From: Candidatus Rokuibacteriota bacterium
GTDB taxonomy: Bacteria; Methylomirabilota; Methylomirabilia; Rokubacteriales; CSP1-6
Direction: 5' to 3'
Length of the DNA: 51,407 bases
Assembly: GCA_003220495.1 (NCBI GenBank)
Contig: QHSP01000049.1
Coordinates: 1-51,407, forward strand
Shown: piece after piece, positions 1 through 7,409 of the stretch
Layout: each line of letters starts with the position of its first letter
Position numbering within the stretch: position 1 is the first letter of the stretch
Notes under the pieces: model-generated
The model's input: only the letters and a program-made list of their open reading frames with translations
Told to the model about the DNA's origin: nothing
The model's database searches: none
Program-made: the position numbers and the translations under genes

Positions 1-2
1 CT

Positions 3-1448
3 TCCCGGCTACGACGGCTTTCGGTGGTCTTCCTCGGCCTCGCCCTGATCGCGCTCGTGTCCGGGCCCGCTTCGTCGCAAACGCCGCGCGGTCACGGGGC
101 CGAAGCGCGAGACATGGAGCTGGTCGGTCACGACGATCTCCAGGGGCGCTCGGCCTACCAGCCGACGATCCACAAGCAAGGCGGGCGCTTCATCGCCTAC
201 GTCGGCCACCACGGGGGCAAGGCGAGAAATCCGCTTACCAGCGTCGACGAGGACAACGGCACGTCGATCGTCGACGTGACCGACCCGGCGCGGCCGCGCT
301 ATCTCACTCACATCCCCGGCCCGGCCGGCGGCCCCGAGCAGGGCGGCGCGCAGATGGCGCGCGTGTGCGATCGCCAGGGCAAGACGTATCTCCTGCGGTC
401 GTTCGGCAACGCGGTGCCCAACTCGGGCCACGAGGTGTGGGACGTCAGCGATCCCGCGAAGCCTCGCAAGGCGAGCACGGTCGTCTCGGGCCTCACCTCC
501 ACGCACAAGAATTTCTGGGAGTGCGACACGGGCACCGCGTATCTCGTCTCGGGCGATCTGGCCAAGACCGATCCCCTGCAGGCCGGGCCGTCGGGTTGGC
601 GCACCTCGCGCATGACGAAGATCTACGATCTCAGCGATCCGGCGAAGCCCGTCTTCGTACGCGACTTCGGCCTGGCCGGCCAGGAGCCCGGCTCGAGCAG
701 CTCTCCCGTGCCGCCGGGCGCGCACGGACCGATCGTGCTCGGCAATCGCGTCTACATCGCGTACGGCACCAGCACCGACGGCGTCCTGCAGATCGTCGAT
801 CGCCAGAAACTCCTCGCCGGGCCGAAGGAGCCGACGCCCGCGAACCTCAACGCGCCGGAGATCAGCCGGCTCTACATGTCACCCAACTGGGGCGGGCACA
901 CGGCATTCCCGGTGCTGGGGATGACGATCGGCGACTGGGCGACGAACACGAAGGGCAACGTGCGCGATTTCGTCGTGCTCGTCTCGGAGGCGATCGCGAA
1001 CGAGTGCCGCGAGTTCCGGCACGCCACGTTCCTGGTCGACATCACGACCGAGTCACGTCCGTTCTCCGTCGCGACCTTCCAGGTGCCCGAGTCGCTCGGC
1101 GGCTTCTGCAAGCGGGGCGGCCGCTTCGGCCCGCACTCGAGCAGCGAGTCGTTCGCCCCGATCTTCTACAAGAAGCTGGTCTTCGTCGCGTACTTCAACG
1201 CCGGCGTGCGCGCGGTGGACATCCGCAACCCCTATGCGCCACGCGAGGCCGCGTCCTACATCCCAGCGACGACTGAGCGGACCGCGGAGCGCTGTGTCAC
1301 CGAGCCGACCCGGAGCTGCAAGGTCGCAATCCAGACCAACAACGTCGAGGCGGACGAGCGCGGCTACATCTACCTGGCCGACCGCGCCAATACCGGGCTG
1401 CACATCGTGCGGCTCACCGGAGACGCGGCGAAGATCGTCGGCCATTGA
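3..1448 (+). CDS. Secreted LVIVD-repeat protein, 5' end cut by window
   Basis: Product of unknown function built from LVIVD-type beta-propeller repeats: recurring cores such as SIVDVTDPARPRYL, VWDVSDPAKPRK, IYDLSDPAKPVFV and VDIRNPYAPREA are visible along the chain. These repeats are usually found in surface or secreted bacterial proteins and are thought to bind or scaffold rather than catalyse. A GTG at 24 could start a 474-residue protein, but the seven codons before it (positions 3-23) are open and read S-R-L-R-R-L-S, which is the basic region that the hydrophobic signal peptide (FLGLALIALVSG) otherwise lacks. I therefore infer that the true start lies outside the window. The stop overlaps the next gene by 4 nt. 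Family confident, role unknown. Confidence 0.8.
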   Translation, partial: SRLRRLSVVFLGLALIALVSGPASSQTPRGHGAEARDMELVGHDDLQGRSAYQPTIHKQGGRFIAYVGHHGGKARNPLTSVDEDNGTSIVDVTDPARPRYLTHIPGPAGGPEQGGAQMARVCDRQGKTYLLRSFGNAVPNSGHEVWDVSDPAKPRKASTVVSGLTSTHKNFWECDTGTAYLVSGDLAKTDPLQAGPSGWRTSRMTKIYDLSDPAKPVFVRDFGLAGQEPGSSSSPVPPGAHGPIVLGNRVYIAYGTSTDGVLQIVDRQKLLAGPKEPTPANLNAPEISRLYMSPNWGGHTAFPVLGMTIGDWATNTKGNVRDFVVLVSEAIANECREFRHATFLVDITTESRPFSVATFQVPESLGGFCKRGGRFGPHSSSESFAPIFYKKLVFVAYFNAGVRAVDIRNPYAPREAASYIPATTERTAERCVTEPTRSCKVAIQTNNVEADERGYIYLADRANTGLHIVRLTGDAAKIVGH

Positions 1449-2494
1449 CGCGTATCGTCAGGGCGGGGCCCGGGTTCGCATCGCGGCGTTCGGCGAGACT
1501 CTCCGAAAGCACGCGGCGGCTCAGTCTCGCGCTCATTCTCGGGATCAGCTTCTCACTCGTACCGCTCTCGGCCGAAGCGCAGCCGGCGGGCAAAGTCTGG
1601 CGCGTCGGCGTTCTCGAGCCGGGCGAGCCGAGCGCACGCGCCCATTTGATAGAAGCTCTCAGTCGTCGGCTTCGCGAGCTCGGCTACGAGGAAGGACGCA
1701 ATCTGGCCATCGAGTTGCGCTTCGCCAACGGACGATTGGAGAGCCTTCCCTCGCTAGCGGCGGAGCTCGTACGCCTCAAAGTCGATGCGATCGTCGCGTC
1801 GACCACGCCGAGCATTAGAGCCGCCCAGAGAGCGACGAACACGATTCCAATCGTCATGTCGACAGTCGGGGATCCCATCGAGGCCGGCTTCGTCGTGAGC
1901 TTCGCGCGACCCGGCGGCAATATCACCGGCCGGACGACTCAGGCCCCAGAGCTCATGGGCAAGCGCGTGCAGTTGTTCAAGGAAGCGGTGCCCACGCTTA
2001 CCAGCGTGGCCGTCTTGTTGGACACCAGGAATGCGCACGAGGTCCATGGCTTCAAAGAAGTGACCGCCGCGGCACAAAAGGTGGGGATCAAGCCGCAGTC
2101 GTTCGAGGTGCGAGGGCCGGAGGAGATCGACGCCGCGTTTGCCACCATCGCGCTGACGCGGGGCAGCGGGCTGATTGTGTTCGAGAGTGCGATCAACAAC
2201 AGCTTCCGTACCCGCATTGTCGACCTCGCCACGAAGCATCACCTTCCCGGCATCTACCCATTTCGCGACTTCGCGGAGTCCGGCGGGCTGATGTCTTTCG
2301 GCGCGAAGATTGTCGACAATTACCGTCAGGCGGCGGTCTACCTCGACAAGATTTTCAAGGGCGTCAAGGCCGCAGATCTGCCGGTGGAACAGCCCACCGA
2401 ATTCGAGCTGGTCGTGAACCTGAAAGCCGCCAAAGCCCTTGGCTTGACGATCCCACAGCCGTTTCTGCTGCGAGCGGATCAGGTCATGGAATGA
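1445..2494 (+). CDS. ABC transporter substrate-binding protein (PF04392-type)
   Basis: A 349-residue periplasmic binding protein of the ABC_sub_bind family, found in many copies in soil bacteria and usually of unknown ligand. Diagnostic features are the start of the mature domain (KVWRVGVLEPG), the region LRELGYEEGRNLAIELRFA, the VDAIVASTTPSIRAAQ segment and FARPGGNITG. A hydrophobic stretch at about residues 27-45 ending in SAEA is a signal peptide. The predicted TTG start at 1445 overlaps the upstream stop (TTGA), suggesting translational coupling, though it gives an unusually long basic n-region. No permease or ATPase lies beside it, so it is either an orphan binding protein or served by components elsewhere. 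Confidence 0.85.
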   Translation: MTRIVRAGPGFASRRSARLSESTRRLSLALILGISFSLVPLSAEAQPAGKVWRVGVLEPGEPSARAHLIEALSRRLRELGYEEGRNLAIELRFANGRLESLPSLAAELVRLKVDAIVASTTPSIRAAQRATNTIPIVMSTVGDPIEAGFVVSFARPGGNITGRTTQAPELMGKRVQLFKEAVPTLTSVAVLLDTRNAHEVHGFKEVTAAAQKVGIKPQSFEVRGPEEIDAAFATIALTRGSGLIVFESAINNSFRTRIVDLATKHHLPGIYPFRDFAESGGLMSFGAKIVDNYRQAAVYLDKIFKGVKAADLPVEQPTEFELVVNLKAAKALGLTIPQPFLLRADQVME

Positions 2495-2751
2495 CCACCG
2501 ATCACGAGTAGTACATCCGGGGCTGGCTGCCCGCCGACCCTGTGCCCAGGGATGTCCGGCGATCTCAGGGCTTTCCCGCGTGCTCGATCGAGATGTTCAC
2601 CCATTGTTCCCGCCCAGACCGCATGCGATCACAGGGCTGCTGCTCGACAGACGTGCCGACGCCCGGGCAGCGCGGGGACAGGCGGAGTGCTTCGCGTCGT
2701 GTGAGCACAGCCTCCCCAAAGCCGTGCCGACCGGCCAGGAGGGATCCCGCA

Positions 2752-3672
2752 ATGAGCCGCTCGACGATTCTGGCGGTGGTGACGATGCTGGTGGGTTCGC
2801 TGCTCCCGCTGCAACGGGCGGGCGCCCAGATGGTCCACTTCGTGGACAACATCAGGGGCTGCGAGGGCCGCACTCCGTGCTACTCGACCATCACGGATGC
2901 CGTCGCCGCCGCAGCGCCGTTCGACACCATCGCGGTCTTCCCCGGCGTTTACCACGAGACCGTCGCCTTCGAAGGCCCGTCCAAGGGCGACATCACCCTT
3001 CGGTCGCACGGGCGCGTCAAGCCGGTGATCGCGCCCTCGGCCGGAAATGGCGTCTCGATCCTCGCGGCGCCCCGAGTGCAGGTGTTGAACTTCGTCATCG
3101 AAGCCCCGAGCACAGCCGTCTCGATCGGCGGCCCCCTCTCGAGCGGCTATGTCATCCAGAACAACTGGCTCAACGGCCTCACGAGCGGCGCCGCGCGCGA
3201 GGCCACTGTGAAAAACAACACGTTCGTCGGCGCCGGGATCCGCGCAGACCTGAACGCTTCCGTGATCGAGGGCAACCGGTTCGTCGGCGCGGGGATCTTC
3301 CTGTTCGAGGGCGCTCAGCGCCCGGAAGACAACCTGATCCGGCGCAACCTTGTGCGCCGGGGCGGGATCGATCTGAACGCCCCCGCCTCCGGCAACACGA
3401 TCGTCGCGAACTTCGTGTCCGGCAGCCCAGGAGACGGTATCAGCATCGGCGTCCTCAATCACGGTAGCGTCAACGTCATCGAGCGCAACACATCCGTCGA
3501 GAACGCCGGCTGCGACGTCAACGATCGCAGCGATGGCGGCAACACCTGGACGAACAATCGATTCGGAACGAGTTGTGGCGCCGCCAGCGCGCAGGCGTCA
3601 GCGACGCCTGCGCGCGGCAGCGCCAGGGCCACACCCGCGGAGAGTAGCTTGACGCCTGAGGACGAAGATTAG
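2752..3672 (+). CDS. Secreted right-handed beta-helix repeat protein
   Basis: About 306 residues. The start is set at ATG 2752, because AGGAGGG at 2737-2743 is well placed and a signal peptide follows directly (MSRSTILAVVTMLVGSLLPL... cut near RAGAQ). Reading further upstream adds about 70 Arg/Pro-rich residues with no domain. After the signal the chain reads like the NosD/pectate-lyase class of parallel beta-helices: AAAPFDTIAVFPGVYHETV is the typical opening, followed by repeated short strands with Asn ladders (VIQNNWLNG, VKNNTFVGAG, VIEGNRFVGAG, VIERNTSVENA). No catalytic residues can be assigned; a surface polysaccharide-binding or structural role is an inference. The tail (residues about 280-306) is low-complexity Ala/Arg/Ser/Glu. 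Confidence 0.75.
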   Translation: MSRSTILAVVTMLVGSLLPLQRAGAQMVHFVDNIRGCEGRTPCYSTITDAVAAAAPFDTIAVFPGVYHETVAFEGPSKGDITLRSHGRVKPVIAPSAGNGVSILAAPRVQVLNFVIEAPSTAVSIGGPLSSGYVIQNNWLNGLTSGAAREATVKNNTFVGAGIRADLNASVIEGNRFVGAGIFLFEGAQRPEDNLIRRNLVRRGGIDLNAPASGNTIVANFVSGSPGDGISIGVLNHGSVNVIERNTSVENAGCDVNDRSDGGNTWTNNRFGTSCGAASAQASATPARGSARATPAESSLTPEDED

Positions 3673-3774
3673 CTTCGCGACGATCTTCAGAAGAAGGCCG
3701 GGAAATTGGGCTTCGGCCTCCCGGACTACATGACCGCCGACGTCTACCGCTGCGAGGCGATGCTTACTCGGTAG
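3673..3774 (+). other. Open in-frame extension after the beta-helix stop, possible gene remnant
   Basis: The frame of the beta-helix gene stays open for 33 codons after its TAG stop at 3670-3672, ending at TAG 3772-3774. It encodes a well-composed peptide (LRDDLQKKAGKLGFGLPDYM, then TADVYRCEAMLTR) unlike random high-GC translation. It may be the tail of a different, deleted gene fused to the beta-helix gene, or a stop-codon mutation. I do not recognise the family. Confidence 0.3.
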
Positions 3775-3794
3775 ACCAGGCGCGCGCCGCAGCT

Positions 3795-4166
3795 CTACGA
3801 GTCGGCCAGCGGCACGATCGCGTACATCCTGGGCTGGTTGCCGACAACGCGTGTGATGTGGCCCTGACCGGTCAGGTCTTCCGCCAGCACCACGTCACCA
3901 GGCCCAACGCGCGCGACCGTGCCATCGCCGACCTCGATCTCCGCGGTGCCCGAGAGCGAGATCGAGTACTGCCGACGCGGCGCGCAGTGCCAGCTGAGCA
4001 CGTAGCCCGGCGGCGCGACGCGAAACGCGATGCCGCTCGCCGACTGCATCGGCGTCCCCTCGCCGTGCGCGCCTTCCACGTCCGAGAAGGGCTTCATCGC
4101 CAGCGGCACCTCGGCGATGTGCGACTTGCCATCCGGGCCGCTGTACACCCTCCACACTTTCGGCAT
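3795..4166 (-). CDS. Cupin-domain protein
   Basis: A 123-residue single-domain cupin. The central barrel is visible in the region APPGYVLSWHCAPRRQYSIS followed by LSGTAEIEVGDG and RVGPGDVVLAEDLTGQGHITR, corresponding to the two cupin motifs; H59 and H102 are candidate metal ligands, although the first motif lacks the usual HxH pair. Small cupins of this kind bind metals or act as dioxygenases, isomerases or sensors; the substrate cannot be read from sequence. It is the last gene of a leftward group with a truncated cupin (28 bp upstream) and an MBL-fold hydrolase. Complete in length and likely functional. Confidence 0.75.
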   Translation of the reverse strand: MPKVWRVYSGPDGKSHIAEVPLAMKPFSDVEGAHGEGTPMQSASGIAFRVAPPGYVLSWHCAPRRQYSISLSGTAEIEVGDGTVARVGPGDVVLAEDLTGQGHITRVVGNQPRMYAIVPLADS

Positions 4167-4194
4167 GTTCGTCCCTCAGGTGTCGCCGGCGCGC

Positions 4195-4428
4195 TCAGCG
4201 CGCGGCGGCAGCGGTCTCCGGAATCTGGCGGACGACCTTCGTTTCGTAGACGAACTTGATCCAGCCGTTCAGAACGTAAAACATCTGGAAGTCGCACAGG
4301 TGCTGGTGCAGGCCCGTCGTGTGCAGGTCGTGACTGCCCCCGGAGTCCTTCTTGATCCGGATGGTGTGGGCGCGGAACTTGCCGTCCTTCGCGAGGCTCG
4401 CGCTGAACAGCTGCTTCAGCTCACTCAT
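4195..4428 (-). pseudogene. Truncated cupin gene
   Basis: The first 60 or so residues match the N-terminal half of a small cupin: AHTIRIKKDSGG, an HxH-like HLC segment and the highly typical DFQMFYVLNGWIKFVYE. In this family that strand is followed by a GDxxxxPPGxxH-type second motif needed to close the barrel. Here the sequence switches abruptly to TKVVRQIPETAAAAR and stops after 77 residues, and neither other frame downstream restores the missing half. I infer a 3' deletion of roughly 40-45 codons. The gene keeps a GGAGG-like site and its place between the MBL-fold hydrolase and the intact cupin, so it is probably transcribed but non-functional. Confidence 0.6.
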
Positions 4429-4465
4429 GGTCGTCCTCCCCTCTGGATTCTCGTGGGTGCGAGCT

Positions 4466-5407
4466 CTAGTCAGGCGCGGCGAACTCGAACGTGGTGCCGA
4501 CCGAGCTGGCGGTGAACCGGCCCGGCAGCCGCTGCATCACCGCGCCGATGGCCTCGATCCCGGTGCAGTGCTGCGGCACCACGTGCTCCACGTCGAGGCC
4601 GCGAAACGCGTCGACGACCCGCGTGATGCGCGCGTCGTCGAGCCCGCTCAGGTGGAAGCCGCCGATGACGGCGTGCACCCGCGGCACCCCGGTGAAGCGG
4701 ACGGCGTTGCGACAGATACCAATGATGCCGCGGTGCGAGCACGATGTGACCACGACGAGGCCGCGGTCTCGCACGTTGGCGACCAGGGTCTGCTCGCCGA
4801 TGAAGGTGTCCTGGAGCAGCTCGCCCTCCTCCTCGACGCGGAGGTTCGACGGGATGGTCTCCCACTCCTCGGTGGCGTGCATCTCGCCCGAGAGCCACAG
4901 GCCCTCGGCGATCGGAGTCGGCTTGGCCACGAGTCGCACGTCGATCTCGTAGCGCTCGATCTCGTCGCGCGACAGGCGGCCGCTGTACACCCGGCGCTCG
5001 CCGCGCTGCTGCCAGCGGGGCCGGAAGTGATCGACGCCGCCGTAGAAGGCCAGGTCTTTGCGGAGCCGGCGCCGCCAGCCGTGCAGGAAGCCGGTCAGCC
5101 CGCCCCAGTGGTCGCGGTGGCCGTGGGAGAGGGCGAGCGCGTCGATCGCCGCCGGATCGAGGGCCAGCTCGCGGAAGTTGTGGTTCATCGTGTCGGGGGT
5201 GAGCCCGAAGTCGAGGGCCATCGTGAACCGGTCGCCGGCCCGGGTCACCTCGACCAGGTGGGCCAGCCCGTGCTCGGCCCGAAGATCCGGCATCTTGCCG
5301 GCCACGAAGGCGCTGTAGCGGCGGGCAATCGCGTCGTCCTGGCGGAGGTTATCGACGTAGTTGTCCACGACAGTCGTGACGCGGATCCGATCGACGGCGG
5401 CCGGCAT
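4466..5407 (-). CDS. MBL-fold metallohydrolase (COG1237-like)
   Basis: A 313-residue metallo-beta-lactamase-superfamily enzyme. The metal site is explicit: SHGHRDHWGG gives H95, H97, D99 and H100; TSCSHRG gives H225 and VIGGFHL gives H252. The N-terminal VTTVVDNYVDN and the late GGFHL motif are characteristic of the COG1237 branch related to the archaeal dihydropterin/beta-RFA-P synthase-like hydrolases; the true substrate is not known. It heads a leftward group with two cupin genes. On the reverse strand TAGGAT lies only 6 nt before the ATG, so it may serve as a weak Shine-Dalgarno or as a -10 element of a nearly leaderless mRNA. Confidence 0.85.
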   Translation of the reverse strand: MPAAVDRIRVTTVVDNYVDNLRQDDAIARRYSAFVAGKMPDLRAEHGLAHLVEVTRAGDRFTMALDFGLTPDTMNHNFRELALDPAAIDALALSHGHRDHWGGLTGFLHGWRRRLRKDLAFYGGVDHFRPRWQQRGERRVYSGRLSRDEIERYEIDVRLVAKPTPIAEGLWLSGEMHATEEWETIPSNLRVEEEGELLQDTFIGEQTLVANVRDRGLVVVTSCSHRGIIGICRNAVRFTGVPRVHAVIGGFHLSGLDDARITRVVDAFRGLDVEHVVPQHCTGIEAIGAVMQRLPGRFTASSVGTTFEFAAPD

Positions 5408-5450
5408 GCGCGTATCCTACCAGCGGAACGCGTTCCGTGGTTGCGCGCAG

Positions 5451-5487
5451 CAGGCCGCGGGGCTGGGGCCCCGCCGGCCGAGGCGCG
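5451..5487 (+). repeat. Dispersed GC-rich palindromic repeat, copy 1
   Basis: Intergenic element containing CAGGCCG, then a 30-nt run (5458-5487) identical to the reverse complement of 24122-24151. It is internally palindromic (GCGGGG...CCCCGC core with GGCC and GCGCGC flanks pairing outward), so the transcript would fold into an imperfect hairpin. It lies between the divergent MBL-fold and DGPF genes. Confidence 0.7.
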
Positions 5488-5499
5488 CCTCTGAATGAC

Positions 5500-5526
5500 T
5501 GTCGATTCCGACCGGTCATCGGCGTC
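5500..5526 (+). promoter_or_regulatory. Candidate ECF42-type promoter for the DGPF gene
   Basis: TGTCGA at 5500-5505 and CGTC at 5523-5526 are separated by 17 nt. Promoters recognised by ECF42 sigma factors have been described with TGTCGA at -35 and CGA/TC at -10. The site lies about 60 nt before the DGPF gene, which is followed by an ECF42-type sigma gene, fitting autoregulation. A TATAGAT overlaps just downstream and could serve the housekeeping sigma factor instead. Confidence 0.6.
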
Positions 5527-5586
5527 GTATAGATTGAGGATCGCCGGACGGACTGACAAACCCGGCGACTACAACGAGGAGGATTT

Positions 5587-5931
5587 ATGCGCTACATGCT
5601 GCTGATCAATTCCGACAAGTCGGCGCCACCCCCGCAGAAGGCCGAGATGGAGGCCGTGATGAAGGGCCACCAGCGCTTCGGCGAAGAGCTGCTGGCCGCC
5701 AAGAAGATGGTTCACGGCGAGCGTTTGCGTGGCGACGAGGACGCGAGCCGCATCCGCTTCAAGGCCGGCCAGCGACAGGTCACGGACGGGCCGTTCACGG
5801 AGACCAAGGAAGTCCTGGGCGGTTTCTATCTGATCGACTGCGACTCCAAGTCGGAGGCCATCGAGTGGGCGAAGAAGATCCCGCTCCGCGAGGGGGGCTC
5901 CGTCGAGATCCGGCCGATCTGGCCGATGTGA
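5587..5931 (+). CDS. DGPF/YCII-domain protein
   Basis: A 114-residue YCII-related protein. It opens with the family hallmark MRYMLLI and contains the name-giving TDGPF motif (DGPF at residues 67-70) followed by ETKEVLGGFYLIDCDS. Such proteins adopt a dimeric alpha/beta-barrel fold; no enzymatic activity is firmly established. They are the standard genomic partners of ECF41/ECF42 sigma factors and belong to the ECF42 regulon. ATG 5587 is preceded by GAGGAGG at about 5577-5583. The sigma gene starts 85 nt downstream in the same direction, and a candidate ECF42 promoter lies upstream. Confidence 0.9.
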   Translation: MRYMLLINSDKSAPPPQKAEMEAVMKGHQRFGEELLAAKKMVHGERLRGDEDASRIRFKAGQRQVTDGPFTETKEVLGGFYLIDCDSKSEAIEWAKKIPLREGGSVEIRPIWPM

Positions 5932-6016
5932 GCGAGCCCACGTCGTAGCGGCCGCCGGCGCCCGGCGATGCGCCTGTAACAGAGGACCACCGGCGCATCA
6001 GGTAACATCTCTGCTC

Positions 6017-7327
6017 GTGACGCCGAGCGTTCACGGGCAGACGCCGGACTCCGACGCACACGCGCGCGTGGCGGAAGCGTTCCGCCAGGAGTACGCGCGC
6101 GTCGTCGCTTCGGTGCTGCGGATCGTGCGCGACATCGACCTGGCCGAGGAGATCGTCCAGGAGGCGTTCGAGCAAGCGCTCGACCACTGGCCCGCGTCCG
6201 GAGCGCCGGATCGGCCCGGCGCCTGGCTACTGACGACGGCGCGCCGGCGCGCGTTCGACCGTCTGCGTCGCGCTCGCCGAGCAGGAGCCAGGGCCGAGGC
6301 GCTCGCCTACGAGGCCGCGCTCGACGCGGGTGGCGAGAGTCCGGACGTGAGCGACCCCGAGACGATTGCCGACGACCGACTCCGGCTGATCTTCACCTGC
6401 TGCCACCCCGGGCTGCCGGCAGACAGCCGCGTGGCGCTCACCTTGAGATTGGTGGGCGGACTCTCGACGACCGAGATCGCTCGCGCGTTTCTCGTGCCCG
6501 AGCCCACGATTGCGCAGCGGCTCGTGCGCGCCAAGCGCACCATCCGCGACCGTGCCCTGCCGTACGAGGTGCCCGAGGGCGCTGAGCTGTCCGAGCGGCT
6601 CCCGGCCGTGCTCGCGGTGATCTATTTGATCTTCAACGAGGGCTACGCCGCCCACACCGGCGCCGCGCTCGTGCGTCACGATCTCTGCGCCGAGGCCGTC
6701 CGCCTCGGGCACATGCTCGCCGACCTGATGCCCGGCGAGCCCGAGGTGCTCGGCCTCCTCGCGCTGATGGAGCTGCAGACCTCGCGCGCCGCAACACGCG
6801 CCGACGCCGACGGCAATCTCGTGCTCCTGGCGGATCAGGACCGATCGCGGTGGGACCAGCCGCGGATCACGCGCGGTCTCGCGCTGCTCGGTCGCGCAGG
6901 CTCGATATCGCGCGCGGGTCCTTATCAGCTGCAGGCCGCGATCGCCGCCTGCCACGCCCGCGCGGCGTCCTGGGAGGCGACGGACTGGGAGGCGATCGTG
7001 ACGCACTATCGGGCGCTCGCCGACGTCGCGCCGTCTCCGGTGATCGAATTGAACCGCGCCGTGGCGATCGGTCTCGCGCGCGGGCCCGCCGCAGGACTCG
7101 TCGCGCTCGACGGCATCGATGCGGCCTCGCTCCGCTCCTACCACCTGCTGCCGGCGGCGCGAGCTGACTTCCTGCGGCGTCTCGGGCGCTCCGCAGAGGC
7201 CGCCGCCGAGTACCGTCGCGCGCTCGAGCTCACCGACAACGCGCGCGAGCAGAGCTTCTACGCGGCGCGGCTCGCGGCGTGTAGCCGGTCGCCGCAAGCT
7301 TCGGCGCGGAATCCGGGCCCGCGCTGA
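6017..7327 (+). CDS. ECF42-type RNA polymerase sigma factor with C-terminal TPR-like extension
   Basis: A 436-residue sigma-70-family protein, about twice the length of a normal ECF sigma factor. Region 2 is at about residues 20-85 (DIDLAEEIVQEAFEQALDHW, then PGAWLLTTARRRAFDRLRR); region 4 is at about 125-180 (ALTLRLVGGLSTTEIARAFL). The rest is the DUF6596/TPR-like extension of the ECF42 group, with the signatures YLIFNEGY and LLADQDRSRWD. No anti-sigma gene is nearby; in this group the extension itself is thought to be needed for activity. GTG 6017 is the first start that leaves region 2 intact. With the DGPF gene it forms the classical ECF42 module. Confidence 0.92.
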   Translation: MTPSVHGQTPDSDAHARVAEAFRQEYARVVASVLRIVRDIDLAEEIVQEAFEQALDHWPASGAPDRPGAWLLTTARRRAFDRLRRARRAGARAEALAYEAALDAGGESPDVSDPETIADDRLRLIFTCCHPGLPADSRVALTLRLVGGLSTTEIARAFLVPEPTIAQRLVRAKRTIRDRALPYEVPEGAELSERLPAVLAVIYLIFNEGYAAHTGAALVRHDLCAEAVRLGHMLADLMPGEPEVLGLLALMELQTSRAATRADADGNLVLLADQDRSRWDQPRITRGLALLGRAGSISRAGPYQLQAAIAACHARAASWEATDWEAIVTHYRALADVAPSPVIELNRAVAIGLARGPAAGLVALDGIDAASLRSYHLLPAARADFLRRLGRSAEAAAEYRRALELTDNAREQSFYAARLAACSRSPQASARNPGPR

Positions 7328-7409
7328 ATCCGGTGACGGGCCCGCGGCGGGATGGTCGACGCGTTGCTGCGCCACGGGGCGCGCGCCGATCTGTGGGTCG
7401 CCGAGCGGC

